From NCBI RefSeq assembly GCF_026210795.1, contig NC_089442.1:4368501-4432500 (forward strand): a stretch of DNA of 64,000 nt, given 5' to 3'. This DNA is from Rhizophagus irregularis. Lineage: Eukaryota > Glomeromycota > Glomeromycetes > Glomerales > Glomeraceae. The notes beneath the pieces were generated by a model. The model saw only the letters and a program-made list of their open reading frames with translations. It was not told the origin of the DNA and did no database searches. Within the stretch, counting starts at the first letter, position 1. The number at the start of each line of letters is the position of its first letter. A program made the translations under genes and the position numbers. This document shows positions 24,011 through 35,569 of this stretch, in pieces.

Positions 24011-24960
24011 TGTAAATTTGTAATAATCTCTTTTACCTCCAAATTATCTTCGTTTACGTAACCAACAAAGAATTTAATATAGAATACAAATAATTTATCT
24101 GTTATTGAAGGTTAAACACGGAAACTATTTATATATACGTTAATTAACTATATAGACAATTATGGCTAAACTAAAGGCAAAATAAAAGAAGACTAATATA
24201 AAAAACTAAAAAATCTTCCTAATCTGGATTAAATGTACTAAAATCGTACCAAAGTAAATATTATTTTCAACAAATTCTATTATAACTTTCCATTTCATCA
24301 TGTCATTCCTTTCTTTCCAAATAATTTTTGTTTCATCAAAATTTTTATTTATAAAAGAAAAATACTAATATATTCTTTTCTTCCCCAATACATTTGTTTC
24401 ATTATTTTGTTGATATAGAATTTTATTTTTAATATTATCAGCGCAAAAATATTTGTCATTATATTTAAAATTTTTTCAATATTTTCTTCGTGTAATAATG
24501 TTCAAAATTATCAATCAATCACAATCGAATTTTGATGTTCGTTATTTTCGATAAAAAAAGTCTAATATTCTTTTCACAATCTTCACACTTTTTAACGACA
24601 ATTTTAATTTCTTTCTTCGAATTAATAGGTATACAATCATGTTCCAAATATCATAATTTATTATTTCATATTTTAAATTTTTTTCCATATATCATAGTAA
24701 TTCTTATTCCTACTACCTTTCTCGATGATGGTTTAACTAATACTACTGATATTAATTCGTCTCCTTTTAAATTTTAATTAAATGATCTTTAATATAATTT
24801 TGTTTAATGTTTTATTTTATTTCTAAACTATACTAAATTTTTTAAATAAATTTCTGATAATATTGATCTTAAAGCAACTGATCCGCTAATGATTTCCATC
24901 GATCTATCAAATCTTTACATTCCTTTTCAGATAGAATAATTAATATTCTATTCTAGGTAT
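24011..24960. other. intergenic, no clear gene
   Basis: AT-rich. The minus strand at about 24530-24780 has protein-like pieces (DELISVVLVKPSSRKVVGIR) broken by stops, so it may be a relic. No family recognised. Confidence 0.35.
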
Positions 24961-25388
24961 TGTTACCACCGGTTTCCATCATTCGGTAGGTAGTAACAGA
25001 AAGAAATATAAGGATCGGTTAATAAAGGACAGGGTAATATAACGATATATGATGAGCGATAAAATGAAAGTGGGTGCGGGTAAACAATAATGAACGATTG
25101 TAGACGATAATAAGTGATGTAACAGGTTAAAGATAGATCAGGCAATGTGTATAAAACGATTAGTTATATGAGGAATCAACAATGTATAACAAAAGTTAAC
25201 AAATGATAATAAACGATATTGATAGTGAACGATAATAAACAATAATAAATAAAAATAAATGTATATGAATTATACGGAAACGGATCAGGTTTATTAACAA
25301 ATAAAGATATTACTGCCTCTCTCGGCGCTCTGTAATATCCGTATATCTATCGGCAGAAAATAAAACCTAAACTAACTTATCTCCAACA
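24961..25388 (-). mobile_element. LTR candidate (solo or truncated retroelement)
   Basis: On the minus strand the segment begins TGTTGGAGATAAGTTAG and ends CCGGTGGTAACA, the TGTT...AACA ends typical of Copia-like LTRs. Flanking 5-mers (GGTAT and GTCCT) do not match, so it is not a clean solo insertion. No second LTR was found nearby, and no convincing primer-binding site. Confidence 0.35.
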
Positions 25389-25744
25389 GTCCTTTTTATA
25401 ACGTGAAGATTTTGGTGCAAATCTGTCTATTCGAACAGTGCCTCCCAGCCAATTGTGGTGATCTGGGCACATTTGTCTATACAGCCGCTTTAGATTCAGC
25501 CACTTTCCCACCGCTAAGCTTCCGTTTGTTATCTAATCACTAAATATCTAAAAATAACTAAAAATAACTATACTAAAATAAACAAAAAAAAAAATAAGAG
25601 ATATAAATAGAAAAAAAATAAAAACAATTGGCTTATCCGAATTTTGAGAAGCCATTTATAAAAAAATAAAAAAAATTTATCCTGTGACAGTATGATTAAC
25701 GTGTTAATAAAAGTCTTGTCATATTGAATTTTTAATTTTGGTTC
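25389..25744. other. intergenic, possible retroelement interior
   Basis: Contains a less AT-rich stretch at 25430-25530 (CCCAGCCAATTGTGGTGATC) next to the LTR candidate, then AT-rich spacer. No frame supported. Confidence 0.3.
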
Positions 25745-26115
25745 ATGACATGTTTTCGTTCGTTAAAAGTATTAAACCATACTCCAAGTATTCTTATAAA
25801 TCCTTGGTTTGATCTTGTTTCCGAATTTAATATTAATCGATTTTCTTGAGATTATCCTTATTAATTTTTATATCGTTTAAATCATAAAAGGAATCTGCTT
25901 TCTTCAGAATTCTCTCTTAAATTAATTTTATTTTCGGCGATAAAGGTCATGTCATCCATATAAAATAATCCTGGAAATTTTATCGACTTTTCCAAATTAA
26001 CATTTTCATAAATATTTAAGTTTTGTTTTCCCTTGATATTATATCCAAGATAACTATTTTTAATTTTCGTTAATAAAAGAATTACAAATATTGGAATATC
26101 TCTGCTAGTGATAAT
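25745..26115 (-). pseudogene. non-LTR retrotransposon reverse transcriptase fragment
   Basis: The minus strand encodes an RT palm relic: DIPIFVILLLTKIKNSYLGY, then FPGLFYMDDMTFIAEN with the catalytic YMDD at 25951-25962, then remnants of SEESRF, RLILNSE and, after a frameshift, RILGVWFN. This order (YxDD, then the N-S-E strand, then LGVxF) is that of LINE-type RTs. Stops and shifts break it several times. No endonuclease or RNase H was seen. Confidence 0.7.
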
Positions 26116-26461
26116 GCAAGTCCCAAAAAATAAGAAAATTCATGTTGAACATGAGCGATATATGAAAAAAATCTCAGTATTGATCAAATTCAGGTGCCAT
26201 TAAGCTCCCTAAATTGCAAACTTCGTCTCATCAAAATGTCACGTTGTGTACGTAAGATCACTTGTGATTTTTTAGATGGACGAAACCATATTCATCGGAA
26301 ATGAAAAATAAGTAAGAAAGACGATGAATTACGTTTGAAAAAGATGTGATTCATTAGGTAACGATAGATGAAATAGTACATTATGCGAAGTTAATATTAT
26401 TTTTAATAAAGTTTATTATTATATTTTAATAGTTATAAAATATACATTTATATACTAGTAA

Positions 26462-27462
26462 TCACATTTCAATATAATTATTATTTCTTAGTTTCATTTC
26501 ACGTTCTAAAAAAGAAATTTCTCGTTCTTTTATATCAAGCTCTCTCTCTTTGAGAGATAGAGCTTTCTCCTTATCATCCTATTGTAATAACATTTTAAAT
26601 TAATAATATGTAAACCTAAAAGGAATTTATTCGCAATATAGAAATGAATAGAAAACATATATACTCACGAAATTTTTATGTATTTTTCTTTTTTTATTTT
26701 TCAATTTTCCTTTTCTGGTTCTTTGTTTGGTTCTTCGTATACGTTTTTTAAAATTTCTGGACTTTTCCATAGTTTGTTCACGTGTTTTGAATCAGCCTAT
26801 TGAAATAATTGAATATTAGTATCATGTTGATATGATAAAAAAAGGTATTAGTTCAATATGATCAGTGAGTGAAGAGGAAATTTATTGACTTAAGGAAGAT
26901 ACATAACCGAATCCTCATTCAGACCTTTACAATAAATTTCACTTTTCAACTCATAATCACATGACTAAAATGGTTTCCTGCTTGGCTGCTTAAATCCGAT
27001 TGAAAAACCTCACTAAGGCGCAGTCAGTGAGGGAGGAAAAAAAACAGGACATCAGGTAATGAGAAGTACTTCAATTTTCAGACAAAAAAGGGCTTCCTTA
27101 TTTTTACTGTTTATCCAATTCAAAAACCTCACTAAGGCGCAGTCAGTAAGGAAGGAAAAAGAACGCAACATCTAGGAACAAGAAAGTAACCCATACCATT
27201 ATTAGCCAGAGTTTATGGAAGCAAAGTACACTCACTTTTTTATTTTTTAATAAGTTTCTTGCTTTTTTAGACTTCTTCGAGTCAACATTGTTTATCAACA
27301 TGTTTGTTAATAATTTATAAAATGTCCGGTGCCCTTTGGTGGGTTGATGAAATTTTACATTATTGATGGCCCAGCTGTCATAGTCGATTAATGACCATTT
27401 ATCTGTCTTGTACATTAAAATAAATTTTAGACTTTTCGTCCATATTGAATTGAAACCACGTT
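26462..27462 (-). pseudogene. spliced gene remnant of unknown family, frameshifted
   Basis: Three exon-like blocks with good splice sites lie on the minus strand. 27462-27236 is 75 codons including TDKWSLIDYDSWAINNVKFH and QPTKGHRTFYKLLTNML, with donor GTGAGT. 26796-26701 is ADSKHVNKLWKSPEILKNVY ending EPEKEN and TGA. 26578-26462 is a 38-residue coiled coil, DDKEKALSLKERELDIKERE, with acceptor CAATAG. Blocks 1 and 2 join in phase. Block 3 joins in phase only if the frame shifts by one base before the TGA (reading KLKNKKRKIHKNF). So either the gene ends at EPEKEN or a frameshift cut a longer protein. No start exon was found. Family not recognised. Confidence 0.5.
27003..27162. repeat. two copies of a 40-base hairpin-bearing repeat
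   Basis: CAAAAACCTCACTAAGGCGC followed by AGTCAGTGAGG and a purine tail occurs at about 27003-27045 and 27120-27162. Each holds the inverted pair CCTCACT / AGTGAGG (one mismatch in copy 2). Both lie inside the intron between the first two blocks of the gene remnant above. Confidence 0.7.
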
Positions 27463-27499
27463 CTGTAGTTAAAGTCAGAAAATTTCAGTCTTTAAATGA

Positions 27500-27817
27500 A
27501 TGAATGTATTTATCAAAAATATGTGGAATCAACTTACAATAAAAAAAGAATTATTATTAAAACAACACTATCAGAACCCAAATAAAAGTTTAATAAATCT
27601 TCGTAAAGTTGTTGATATAAAAGTTTCTGATATGGACGAGGGAAAAGATTTTTTTACTGATATTTATATGAAATTTGTTGTGGGAAGAGATAATTTTTTT
27701 TTTACTGATGTGGGAAAAGATCTTTTTTTTACCGATATTTATATGAATTTTATTGTGGGAATTCTTATATTTACTCAAAAGAAACCAGTTATTTTTTTTA
27801 TAAACTTAATATGGTAA
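27500..27817 (+). CDS. doubtful small ORF with internal repeat
   Basis: 105 codons starting MNVFIKNMWNQLTIKKELLL. The second half contains two near-copies of GKD(F)FFTDIYMxFxVG, from a tandem DNA duplication. There is no domain, signal peptide or partner exon, and an open frame also exists on the opposite strand. It may be a relic. Confidence 0.25.
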   Translation: MNVFIKNMWNQLTIKKELLLKQHYQNPNKSLINLRKVVDIKVSDMDEGKDFFTDIYMKFVVGRDNFFFTDVGKDLFFTDIYMNFIVGILIFTQKKPVIFFINLIW

Positions 27818-28254
27818 TGTGATTAATCGGATCATAAAAAATTCTTTAAATGTGGAAATGATCAAATAGTTTAAAAAATTTTCCACGCCACTTTTGAAAA
27901 ATTATGTAATTGCTCCAACCAAGTTACGCGATTATTGGATGTATTAGGAATAATTAATCATCGGATCATAAAAAATTTTTTATATGGAAAGAATAAGGAC
28001 ATTTATTAAATCTGCCTAATGAAAACATGAAAACGCGTACTGATTAAACTACTTTTTTTTTACCATACTTATTATCATTGGTGGAACTACAGTATTAGTG
28101 TTATGATAATCGTAAAAACTGATAATCATAGTTTTGACGAAAAAAACTACATCGCGTCAATAAAATTAATCCCAGATGTCATTATCATATATACGTCACG
28201 CGTGTTAAATAACGAAATTAAACTCAACCCTGCTTTTTTCTATCAATAAAGTAT
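27818..28254. other. intergenic with a short direct repeat
   Basis: TCGGATCATAAAAAATT occurs at about 27827 and 27961. Otherwise AT-rich with no gene seen. Confidence 0.4.
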
Positions 28255-29420
28255 CCATTCAAAATAAAAAAAATCATGGAAATTTGCTAAGAAAATTTGT
28301 ATTAATACCCGCTTGGGAAATAATAATTTATTTAATGAAATAAATGTTGCCGGTAGCAACTAATACATGAATATGTTATCAAAGATAACAATATGATACT
28401 GATAAAAAATTTCTAAGAATTTGGTGGGGTATGGGGGACGCGACTATATGGTATAAGTCTGTCGGGGATCTCCTTGAAATAAGCGGAATTAAAACCTGTG
28501 TTTGCATACGTTTTTCATCCACATTCCCGGGATAATAAATTTGACGAATATCAAGAGGAGTATCATTACATGGAGGTGCCAACTCGTTTTGAATAGCAGT
28601 TTGAAGTGGCTGTTTCCCGCAAAAAAAAAAAAATTATGTCATATTGGAAGAAATGCTTCCCTGAACATTCACTGATTACATTCCTATGTGAGTAGGAAAT
28701 GTCCATACCGATATTACTCTCAACTGTCTTATCATTCATAGTGGGTCGTTCAACGCTTTCTCGATAGGGTTTCTATAACAATTACGGTTCCCAAAGATGA
28801 AAGTTGACTGAACTTCCACAAGCTTTATATTTTGCTGGAAAAGGGGGAAAGGAGATATGGCGTGATTAACTATGATCGTCTGACGCCAAGAAAGCTTTGA
28901 AAGCACATGCAAACGGAATTTTGATTCCTTTTAGTTTAGCGATCACCTCTGCAAGACTCAAAGTGGCTTTACACCTGACGATCTCGGAAATTGCGAAGTC
29001 TTCAGTCCTTTATAACATGGTTGTGTCGTCAATATTAACTTATAGGAAAGGTCCTATAATGCAACAAAGCGTTTTTTTACATTTTTTTTCTCGTATTTTA
29101 TTCGGGGGGAAAAAATGGACAAGGTATTTAATATGCGGGACAAAAAAAATCAATTTAATCGTTCTCACGCATAACTCTTGATCATGTGATGTCTGTTGCA
29201 CAGCAAAGATATTCTGAACTGCTCCGGGTTGATGATCATTGTTCCGGACTTGAAATTTTTCGCATTAAATTTATTACTTCATTATAATAGACTCATGGTA
29301 GATAACAATGCTAATAAATCTGATCTAAGCAAAACACTTTGCTGAATTATATGAATTGCTTTTATATAAAAAGGATGATATAATAGCAATTCAAGAAAAA
29401 CTCAGTATTATATTAATGGA
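28255..29420. repeat. 1.15-kb direct duplication, copy A
   Basis: Closely repeated at 31262-32410 (same order, direct orientation). Shared blocks are GGAATTAAAACCTGTGTTTG, GAAAGCTTTGAAAG, CATGCAAACGGAA, CTTTACACCTGACGATCTCG and CTGCTCCGGGTTGATGATCA. Two internal differences exist: 28300-28450 is unrelated to its counterpart, and 28617-28798 is inverted relative to copy B. It carries broken pieces of Rhizophagus-type genes. On the minus strand are 28379-28582 (APPCNDTPLDIRQIYYPGNV). On the plus strand are PFSLAITSARLKVALHLTIS and, near 29180, VAQQRYSELLRVDD, then AELYELLLYKKDDIIAIQEK at 29340-29410. No intact gene. Confidence 0.85.
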
Positions 29421-30833
29421 TAAGAAATTTACTATTCTAGAACAATATTATTAACTCGAAATTACAGGATTCCGAAAGGTATCATTAGTAGACTATCTTA
29501 TAAAAGGAGAATAAACTGAATAGATTATTAGTTTAGGGTAGCACTGTAGCAGGTTACGGCCCATATTCTCGTACGATCAATAAAGCAAAGACGCAATTAG
29601 TGCAATTAATTTACCAGACATTACAGCATATTTTTTTCGCATGGTGTTGGTTAGGGATCGAGGGAATTGTGTATGCTAAAATTTCTCTAACAAGTTTTAT
29701 TATAACAAAACTATTAATTTAATCCAGAACTTGATGAATGCGCAGTAACGCTAGAAACATTTTAGTAAAGACGACATCATGTATAACAAAAAAGATCTCC
29801 TTGTTGATCTTTGTATATCAAAGTTTTTTTATTATAATTTTAAGTGGATCCATTGATCAGATTTTCGTGATGTAATCATATTAACGTAATTTCTCCCAAA
29901 AGTGTATAACAAAATCGATCCTGCGAATTATATAAAAAGGTAATGTCCCAGTTAGTGAACCCTTTTATCTGCTTGCATAAGTAAAGCAAAAATTAAATGA
30001 AAAACAAAACCTACCATTATTAACATCATCGAAATCAACAATCAAATGAACTCTCATTTTCTGCAAAGTTATAATAAGGTAGGTTGGTTTTATTGCTCGG
30101 CTAGCTTCTAAAAGAACATCATCACGATGTTAATCAATTTTCTGACTATATAAATGCTTAAAGTCAAAGCAGACATATTATCGTTCCTGATTTTTTCAAC
30201 ATATTTGATAAAACCGTGATCGTCAAACACGCGCCTCTGAGATACAGAGAAAAACATCACATGACTGTAATTTCAGCTGGGACCCCTACCAAAATCTTAC
30301 TTATATTGGTAAGACTATATTATAAGGCAGTAATTTGATGTTGCAATAAAACAATCGAAATATCTTAACGCCTTAAGCAACAAATTTCAGGCGGATTGGA
30401 ATGTTGTGAAAATGAATAGTGGTAAGCTTGAATCAGAAATATTGCATGCAAATTATAATTGGGAAATATTATTTGTGGGAGAGGTCTTGCAGAAATGATT
30501 CCAGATAGTCTTAATTGATTTGATGTATCGAATTCACTAATCTTTGTTAAATACTTGGTATATATGTCCAAGAAATGTATGAGCAATGAACTGTTCTCCT
30601 ACAACATAATTACGATTTGCTTGAAGTCTTGGATTTATTATGGATTCAACAATTAACGAAGCAAGATCATCTTTAACAGTTACATTAAGAAAATGAACTG
30701 ATCTAGAGAATTAAAAGTTGAAGTGACAGTTGAAATATCGAATTGAATCGTTTCAATATCAAAAATACCGACTTAAAACAAAATCCAATTCATTGTTAAT
30801 TGAGAGGGAGAAGTTTGTTGGAAACGTTCAAAG
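29421..30833. other. region with decayed gene fragments
   Basis: No intact gene. 30365-30586 (-) is a 73-codon frame (HFLDIYTKYLTKISEFDTSN, then RLSGIISARPLPQIIFPNYN) that looks like one exon of a lost gene; no start or partner exon is evident. The rest (29500-30360, 30590-30830) shows only short broken frames. Confidence 0.4.
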
Positions 30834-31235
30834 TCATAATCTATTAACATTTGATGTAAACAATTTCTCGAAAAGATTAATATAATATAAAAAGAGAGAG
30901 AGAGAGAGAGACTTTAATAACAACTTTACCTCATTAGAAGTAGCCGGTACTAGTAAACAAACATTATTGGCGCGTCTTTTTTTCAATGAGTATACTATTA
31001 ACGAAGTCATTATTACATCAACAACGTAGATGTTATAATCGCTAATACCCTGTTCCAATAACGCGAGCCTGGCCTCAAGCTCTGTATTCTTTTGTTCTAG
31101 TTCCTCGACTCTAGCATCGCGCATGGCATTCTCTTCAATAATCTGTCTCAATTTTGTATTCTCATCCTTAGCTCAGTATTCTCGGCCTCAAGCTCAGAAA
31201 TGCGTTGTTCCAATAATTCAAGCTTGGATTCCATT
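30834..31235 (-). pseudogene. coiled-coil protein, N-terminal part, frameshifted
   Basis: From an ATG at about 31233 the minus strand reads MESKLELLEQRISELEAENT, then shifts frame and continues KDENTKLRQIIEENAMRDAR and VEELEQKNTELEARLALLEQ. This is a heptad-rich coiled coil of a type common in Rhizophagus. It then runs through a probable intron into LVPATSNEVKLLLKS before stopping. The one-base shift near 31165 breaks the gene. Function unknown. Confidence 0.65.
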
Positions 31236-31261
31236 TCGAAATACTTTTTTGCACTGTATGT

Positions 31262-32410
31262 AACCATTCAAAATAAAAAAAAATCACAAAAATTTGCTAA
31301 GAAAATTTGGATTCTGTTGAAATTGCGAGAAGAAAGATCCAGCGCTGGCAGAAGAATCATGGGGAAGAGAGGTGGAAGAGAATTTGGAAGACTTTTTTAA
31401 CTTGGAAGTAATATTACGAGACAATTCCCACTTAATAAACGCGTCACGGAGGATCTCCTTTGAAATAAGCGGAATTAAAACCTGTGTTTGCATACGTTTT
31501 TCGTCCACATTCCCGAGATAATAAATTTGAAGAATATCAAGGGGAGTATTATTATATGGAGGTGCCAACTCGTTTTGAATAGCAGTTTGAAGTGTGCTGT
31601 TTCATTTCTGGGAACCGTAATTGTTATAGAAACCCTATCGAGAGAGAAAGCGTTGAACGGCCCACTAGGAATGATAAGACAGTTGAGAGTAATATCAGTA
31701 TTGGCCATTCCTACTCACATAGGAATGTAATCAGTGAAAGTTCAGGGAAGCATTTCTTCCAATATGACATACTGTACATATTTTTTTTGCGGGAAAGTTG
31801 GCTGAACTTCCACAAGCTTTATGTTTTGCTGAAAAATGGGGAAAGGAGATATGGCGTGATTAGCCATTATCGTCTGATTGCCAAGAAAGCTTTGAAAGTA
31901 CATGCAAACGGAAATTTGATTCCTTTTAGTTTAGCGATCACCCTCGCAAGACTCAAAGTAGCTTTACACCTGACGATCTCGGAAATTGCGAAGTCTTCAG
32001 TCCTTCATAACATGGTTTTGTCGTCAATATTAAGTATTAACTTATAGGGAAGGTCCTATATTGTAACAAAGCGTTCTTTTACATTTTTTTTCTTACATTT
32101 TATTCGGGGGAAAAAAATGGACAAGGTTAATATACGGGACAAAAAAACCCAATTTCATGCATAACTTTTGATCATGTGATGTCTGTTGCACAGCAAAGAT
32201 ATTCTGAACTGCTCCGGGTTGATGATCATTGTTCCGGACTTGAAATTTTTCGCATTAAATTTATTACTTTATTATAACAATCATGGTAGACTCATGGTAG
32301 ATAACAATACTAATGAATCTGATCTAAGCAAAACACTTTGCTGAATTATATGAATTGCTTTTACATAAAAAGGATGATATAATAGCAATTCAAGAAAACC
32401 TCAGTATTAA
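31262..32410. repeat. 1.15-kb direct duplication, copy B
   Basis: Direct copy of 28255-29420, about 3.0 kb away. Compared with copy A, 31604-31792 is reverse-complemented. The inversion joints lie at GTTTC (left) and GAAAG (right), a small inverted pair. Copy B lacks the second half of the tail and has a short 'ACTCATGGTAG' repeat near 32290. Confidence 0.85.
31284..31595 (-). pseudogene. gene fragment in copy B, unknown family
   Basis: Open minus-strand frame LQTAIQNELAPPYNNTPLDI, then YYLGNVDEKRMQTQVLIPLI, then a Ser-rich tail ending NPNFLSKFL and a stop. Copy A has the same start but diverges after LIPLIS. The sequence is protein-like, but there is no start codon, so I treat it as a terminal exon or relic. 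Family not recognised. Confidence 0.45.
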
Positions 32411-32547
32411 TGGCAATGCAAATAAAGCAACAATGCATCAAAGCAAGTAAGCGTTTATTGAAAACCACTCGCTGATTCATATGCTTTCAGCAAAAAAGAT
32501 TTTCACGATAGCTTTTCTCATGTTAAAAATACAACAGTAGAGATGTT

Positions 32548-34032
32548 TTATAATAAGATCGAATTACATCCAGTTCCTACGGCCCTACAAACCGCACAAT
32601 ACAAACATTCTTTGTCCGCTCTGACATACGCACTTGTTAAGCAGTGTGAAAGAAATAGGTGCACAACAGCATCTCCGTACGTTTCAAGCACGAAAACGGA
32701 CTTTCGAGGAACAATTTTCATATTTAAGGGGTCAAGACTTTTAAAAATTACATTCACTTTACCCACGCGTTTTCCTTTGAGTTTCTTACGCGGATCTGGA
32801 CTGGTGCATGGACAAGCAGTACCTGTGATGCCACCCCAGATCTTGTCAGTAACTAAAAGGGGTCCAACCTAATATGATGTAGATAGACCTTAGTCAGGCT
32901 GATACACAATGTTATTTATGTAATACAATACATTACCTGTTTAATTTTGGCCAGCGGCACTCCATCGACTCTCTTAATACTTAAAGTTACTTTAAATAAT
33001 TTAGTGCGTCGTAGCTGGTTGCCATGAATGTCTGTTGCGGCATTTTCCTTTAATTTAGCTGTTTGCCTCCTCAATGTTTCTGCCCATCCTTTCATACACC
33101 AAATTTTTTCCCCTTCACTTAGCGGATCTCTTACGACTACCTCGGCGTTAATTGAATTTAACACTACTCTACCACCAGTATATTTTCCAATAACTTCCCG
33201 CGGTCCTTTAAATCTCTTCGCTTCTATCGCAAAATTTTTGTGCACATTTTCTGAACTTCCTTGGATGCCAAGACCGATATTGAATACATCTGATGGATGC
33301 TGACCACGCATTTTAGCTATTAGAGCGCGTGCAATCGTCTCGAATAAATATGACATTGATAATCCTTCCATAATGTCTTTCAGGCCGATCTCTGAAATTC
33401 CACACATCTGTGCAAGACCTATAATGCGAGTCACAATAACCAGTATGTTGTTCTTCGCATCGGGATCATCGCCTTCCAGCGCGGCCTCTGCGTTAACAAG
33501 ATATGCCATTGATTGATTAAATGATTGCTGTGCACCAACGTTATTTGGGGCGTACCTATCCAATAATTAAAAAAATAAGCCAATCTTTAAAGATAAGATT
33601 AAAGGAACAAGGCACCTACCACATATTCAACGCATCAGTAGCTCTCTGTCTCATAGGCGCCGCTAATTTTGCACTCTTTGGCCATGCACTTCCAACCCTC
33701 TTATCCCATGGCTGGTATTCTTTATTAAGCCAGATTTGCACGCATGTGCCTGCTACTACGGCAACTTCTTCTGCATTAAAGTTCATAATTTGCATGTATT
33801 CCAACACATCTGGGTAAGCCGTCAACCCAATTTTTTCCGCCAGTGCCTTGTTGGTAAGTTGAAAACCGCCATCACCAATAACAGAAAGGTAACCCTGGTC
33901 CATGAGCTTTTGAAATTGAACATTCAAGACTCGCTCGCATGTTTTCTTGGCCTTATGGTCCATGTATTTATTCATGCCAAATTTAATGGCACTCTTGATT
34001 AGACCACCTGCGTTAATGTCAATGTTATCCAT
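32548..34032 (-). CDS. three-exon orphan protein, GC-rich island; possible virus-derived or transferred gene
   Basis: Exons 34032-33620, 33555-32937 and 32868-32548, with introns of 64 and 68 bases (GTAGGT...GATAG, GTAATG...ATTAG), give 450 residues. Joins are in phase and both interrupt what would otherwise be continuous protein. Base composition is clearly less AT-rich than all neighbours, and codons such as GGC, GCC and ATC are common. The protein is soluble and mostly helical in the first 260 residues (MDNIDINAGGLIKSAIKFGM; YLVNAEAALEGDD; IGLAQMCGISEIGL). It is basic with beta strands later and ends in a Cys-rich tail (ACPC; CLYCAVCRAVGTGC), possibly metal-binding. No domain recognised. 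Composition, size and helical core recall viral nucleocapsid-type proteins, but that is a guess. Fungal-length introns argue that the host now expresses it. Confidence 0.65.
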
Positions 34033-35011
34033 ATTAGAATTTAGTAGGATTTGTAAAAGAGGAAGAAATTATAATTATACGCTGTTAAATCAGACAAGTG
34101 GGTATTTAAGTCATTCATTATTCTACTAAAAGCATAAATCATGCTGTATCACAAATTAATTAAATTATGCTGTATCACATAATTTATAGGTTTATTATAT
34201 CACGCATTTATTTTTTAGGTAAAATAATAAGCTACTAATGGCGTAGTTTCTTTTTTGAAACGAATCATTCAAATTACCAAATATATTTTAGCGCTAGCGA
34301 TCTACTGAAAGTTATATGAGTTGTTGTTATACTTGGCGAGGGATAATCATATCAATATAGGAAAATTTCAACATTGATGGCAATCCCATTCTAACAATGG
34401 CACTTTCGAAGCGATAAAGCTTCTACGGATATATCATTTGCGGAATTATATAATTTGTTTTTATACATATTTGGAAGAAGGATATAATGGCAATTCAGGA
34501 AGAACTTGGTATTGCTGGTTATACTAATAAGCAATGGCAGAAGAAGTTGATGAAAATACAAGTGCATATCTCCAAAAGTTTGAGAAATTCGAAGATGTTC
34601 TAAGTGTATTATTACAGAAAATTTGGTTTATTGGAGAGAGTCTTCCATTATTTCTAAATCTCCCTCTTCAGCAATTGCACTAAATGCCCATGCTTGTCTA
34701 GATTAAGTTAATCTACATTTTTTTTGTCGCACAAGATATGTAGTGTGGCTCAGCAAAAAATCTTCCGGACTGCAATTAAACCATAATTTCTTTCTTGATT
34801 GGGAAATTATCAATAATAGTTTGAATTTGACTATCAGATAATTGGTCGGAACATAATTATCATGTATAGTGAGTAACGAATTGCCAAAAATCAATAGTTG
34901 CGCTATTTTTTCACAACCATGGTGATCCTAGCCCGATAACAATGAATTCTCTGGGATCAGTGCATTTGTAATCCCCATTAACATTAAAACTAATTCACAG
35001 TCTAAGTTTTC
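34033..35011. other. intergenic with a gene relic
   Basis: 34430-34560 (+) encodes FAELYNLFLY, then in another frame KKDIMAIQEELGIAG. It is related to the AELYELLLYKKDDIIAIQEK relic of the duplicated blocks, so it is a third, frameshifted member. 34140-34200 has GCTGTATCACA repeats. No intact gene. Confidence 0.45.
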
Positions 35012-35560
35012 CTAATATAGAAAAGGATCTATCAGGGCGGTTTTCAGGGGATTTGCTATTGCACCTAACTCATTAATATTTTTTTGGCTAACTAAATTCA
35101 CATTAGCACCAAAATCGATTAATTCCCTTAGTAGGGGACTACGCAATTCACAAATATCATTTTTCATTATGGCATATAATTTTAAAAAATAAAAATCTTC
35201 TATCACTGCTTCGGACTGCCTGGATGACACTTCACATATTTGGATGTTTTGGACATCTTCGCGTGAATCTTCCTTCTCGATTTCTTCTTGGGATGAGCAT
35301 GCATAACTGCTATCGGTATATCAGAATCAGGTGAGCTGGAATTGGATAAACTGGACTCGGATGAACTCTAGTATTCTGATTCTTGCAATTCTGCAAAGGG
35401 ACATTTCCATTATTAATTCATGGTAGAAGACACCCAGTTCTTCCACATCTTCTTCTACATCCATAACCCTCATTTCAAAGTTTCTAAATTGGGAGGTATG
35501 ATCATCCGATTGCTCGATTGCTCCTCCAACTTTTGGATTCGCTCTGAGAGTGCTCTATAG
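35012..35560 (-). pseudogene. decayed coiled-coil / Ser-rich protein gene
   Basis: The minus strand from about 35560 reads ALSERIQKLEEQSSNRM, shifts to MRVMDVEEDVEELGVFY, then SSSESSLSNSSSPDSD and PKKKSRRKIHAKMSK in another frame. The last part, RSPLLRELIDFGANVNLVSQ, resembles one ankyrin repeat and ends at 35012. Frames change at least three times, so it is non-functional. Confidence 0.55.
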
Positions 35561-35569
35561 ACTGTATAA

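Noticed and set aside
24961-25388. Solo LTR with TSD
   Set aside because: Ends look right but flanking 5-mers differ, so kept only as a low-confidence candidate.
32543-34129. Plus-strand frames of 88-109 codons across the GC-rich gene
   Set aside because: Antisense of a well-spliced 450-residue minus-strand gene; less AT-rich DNA leaves more open shadows.
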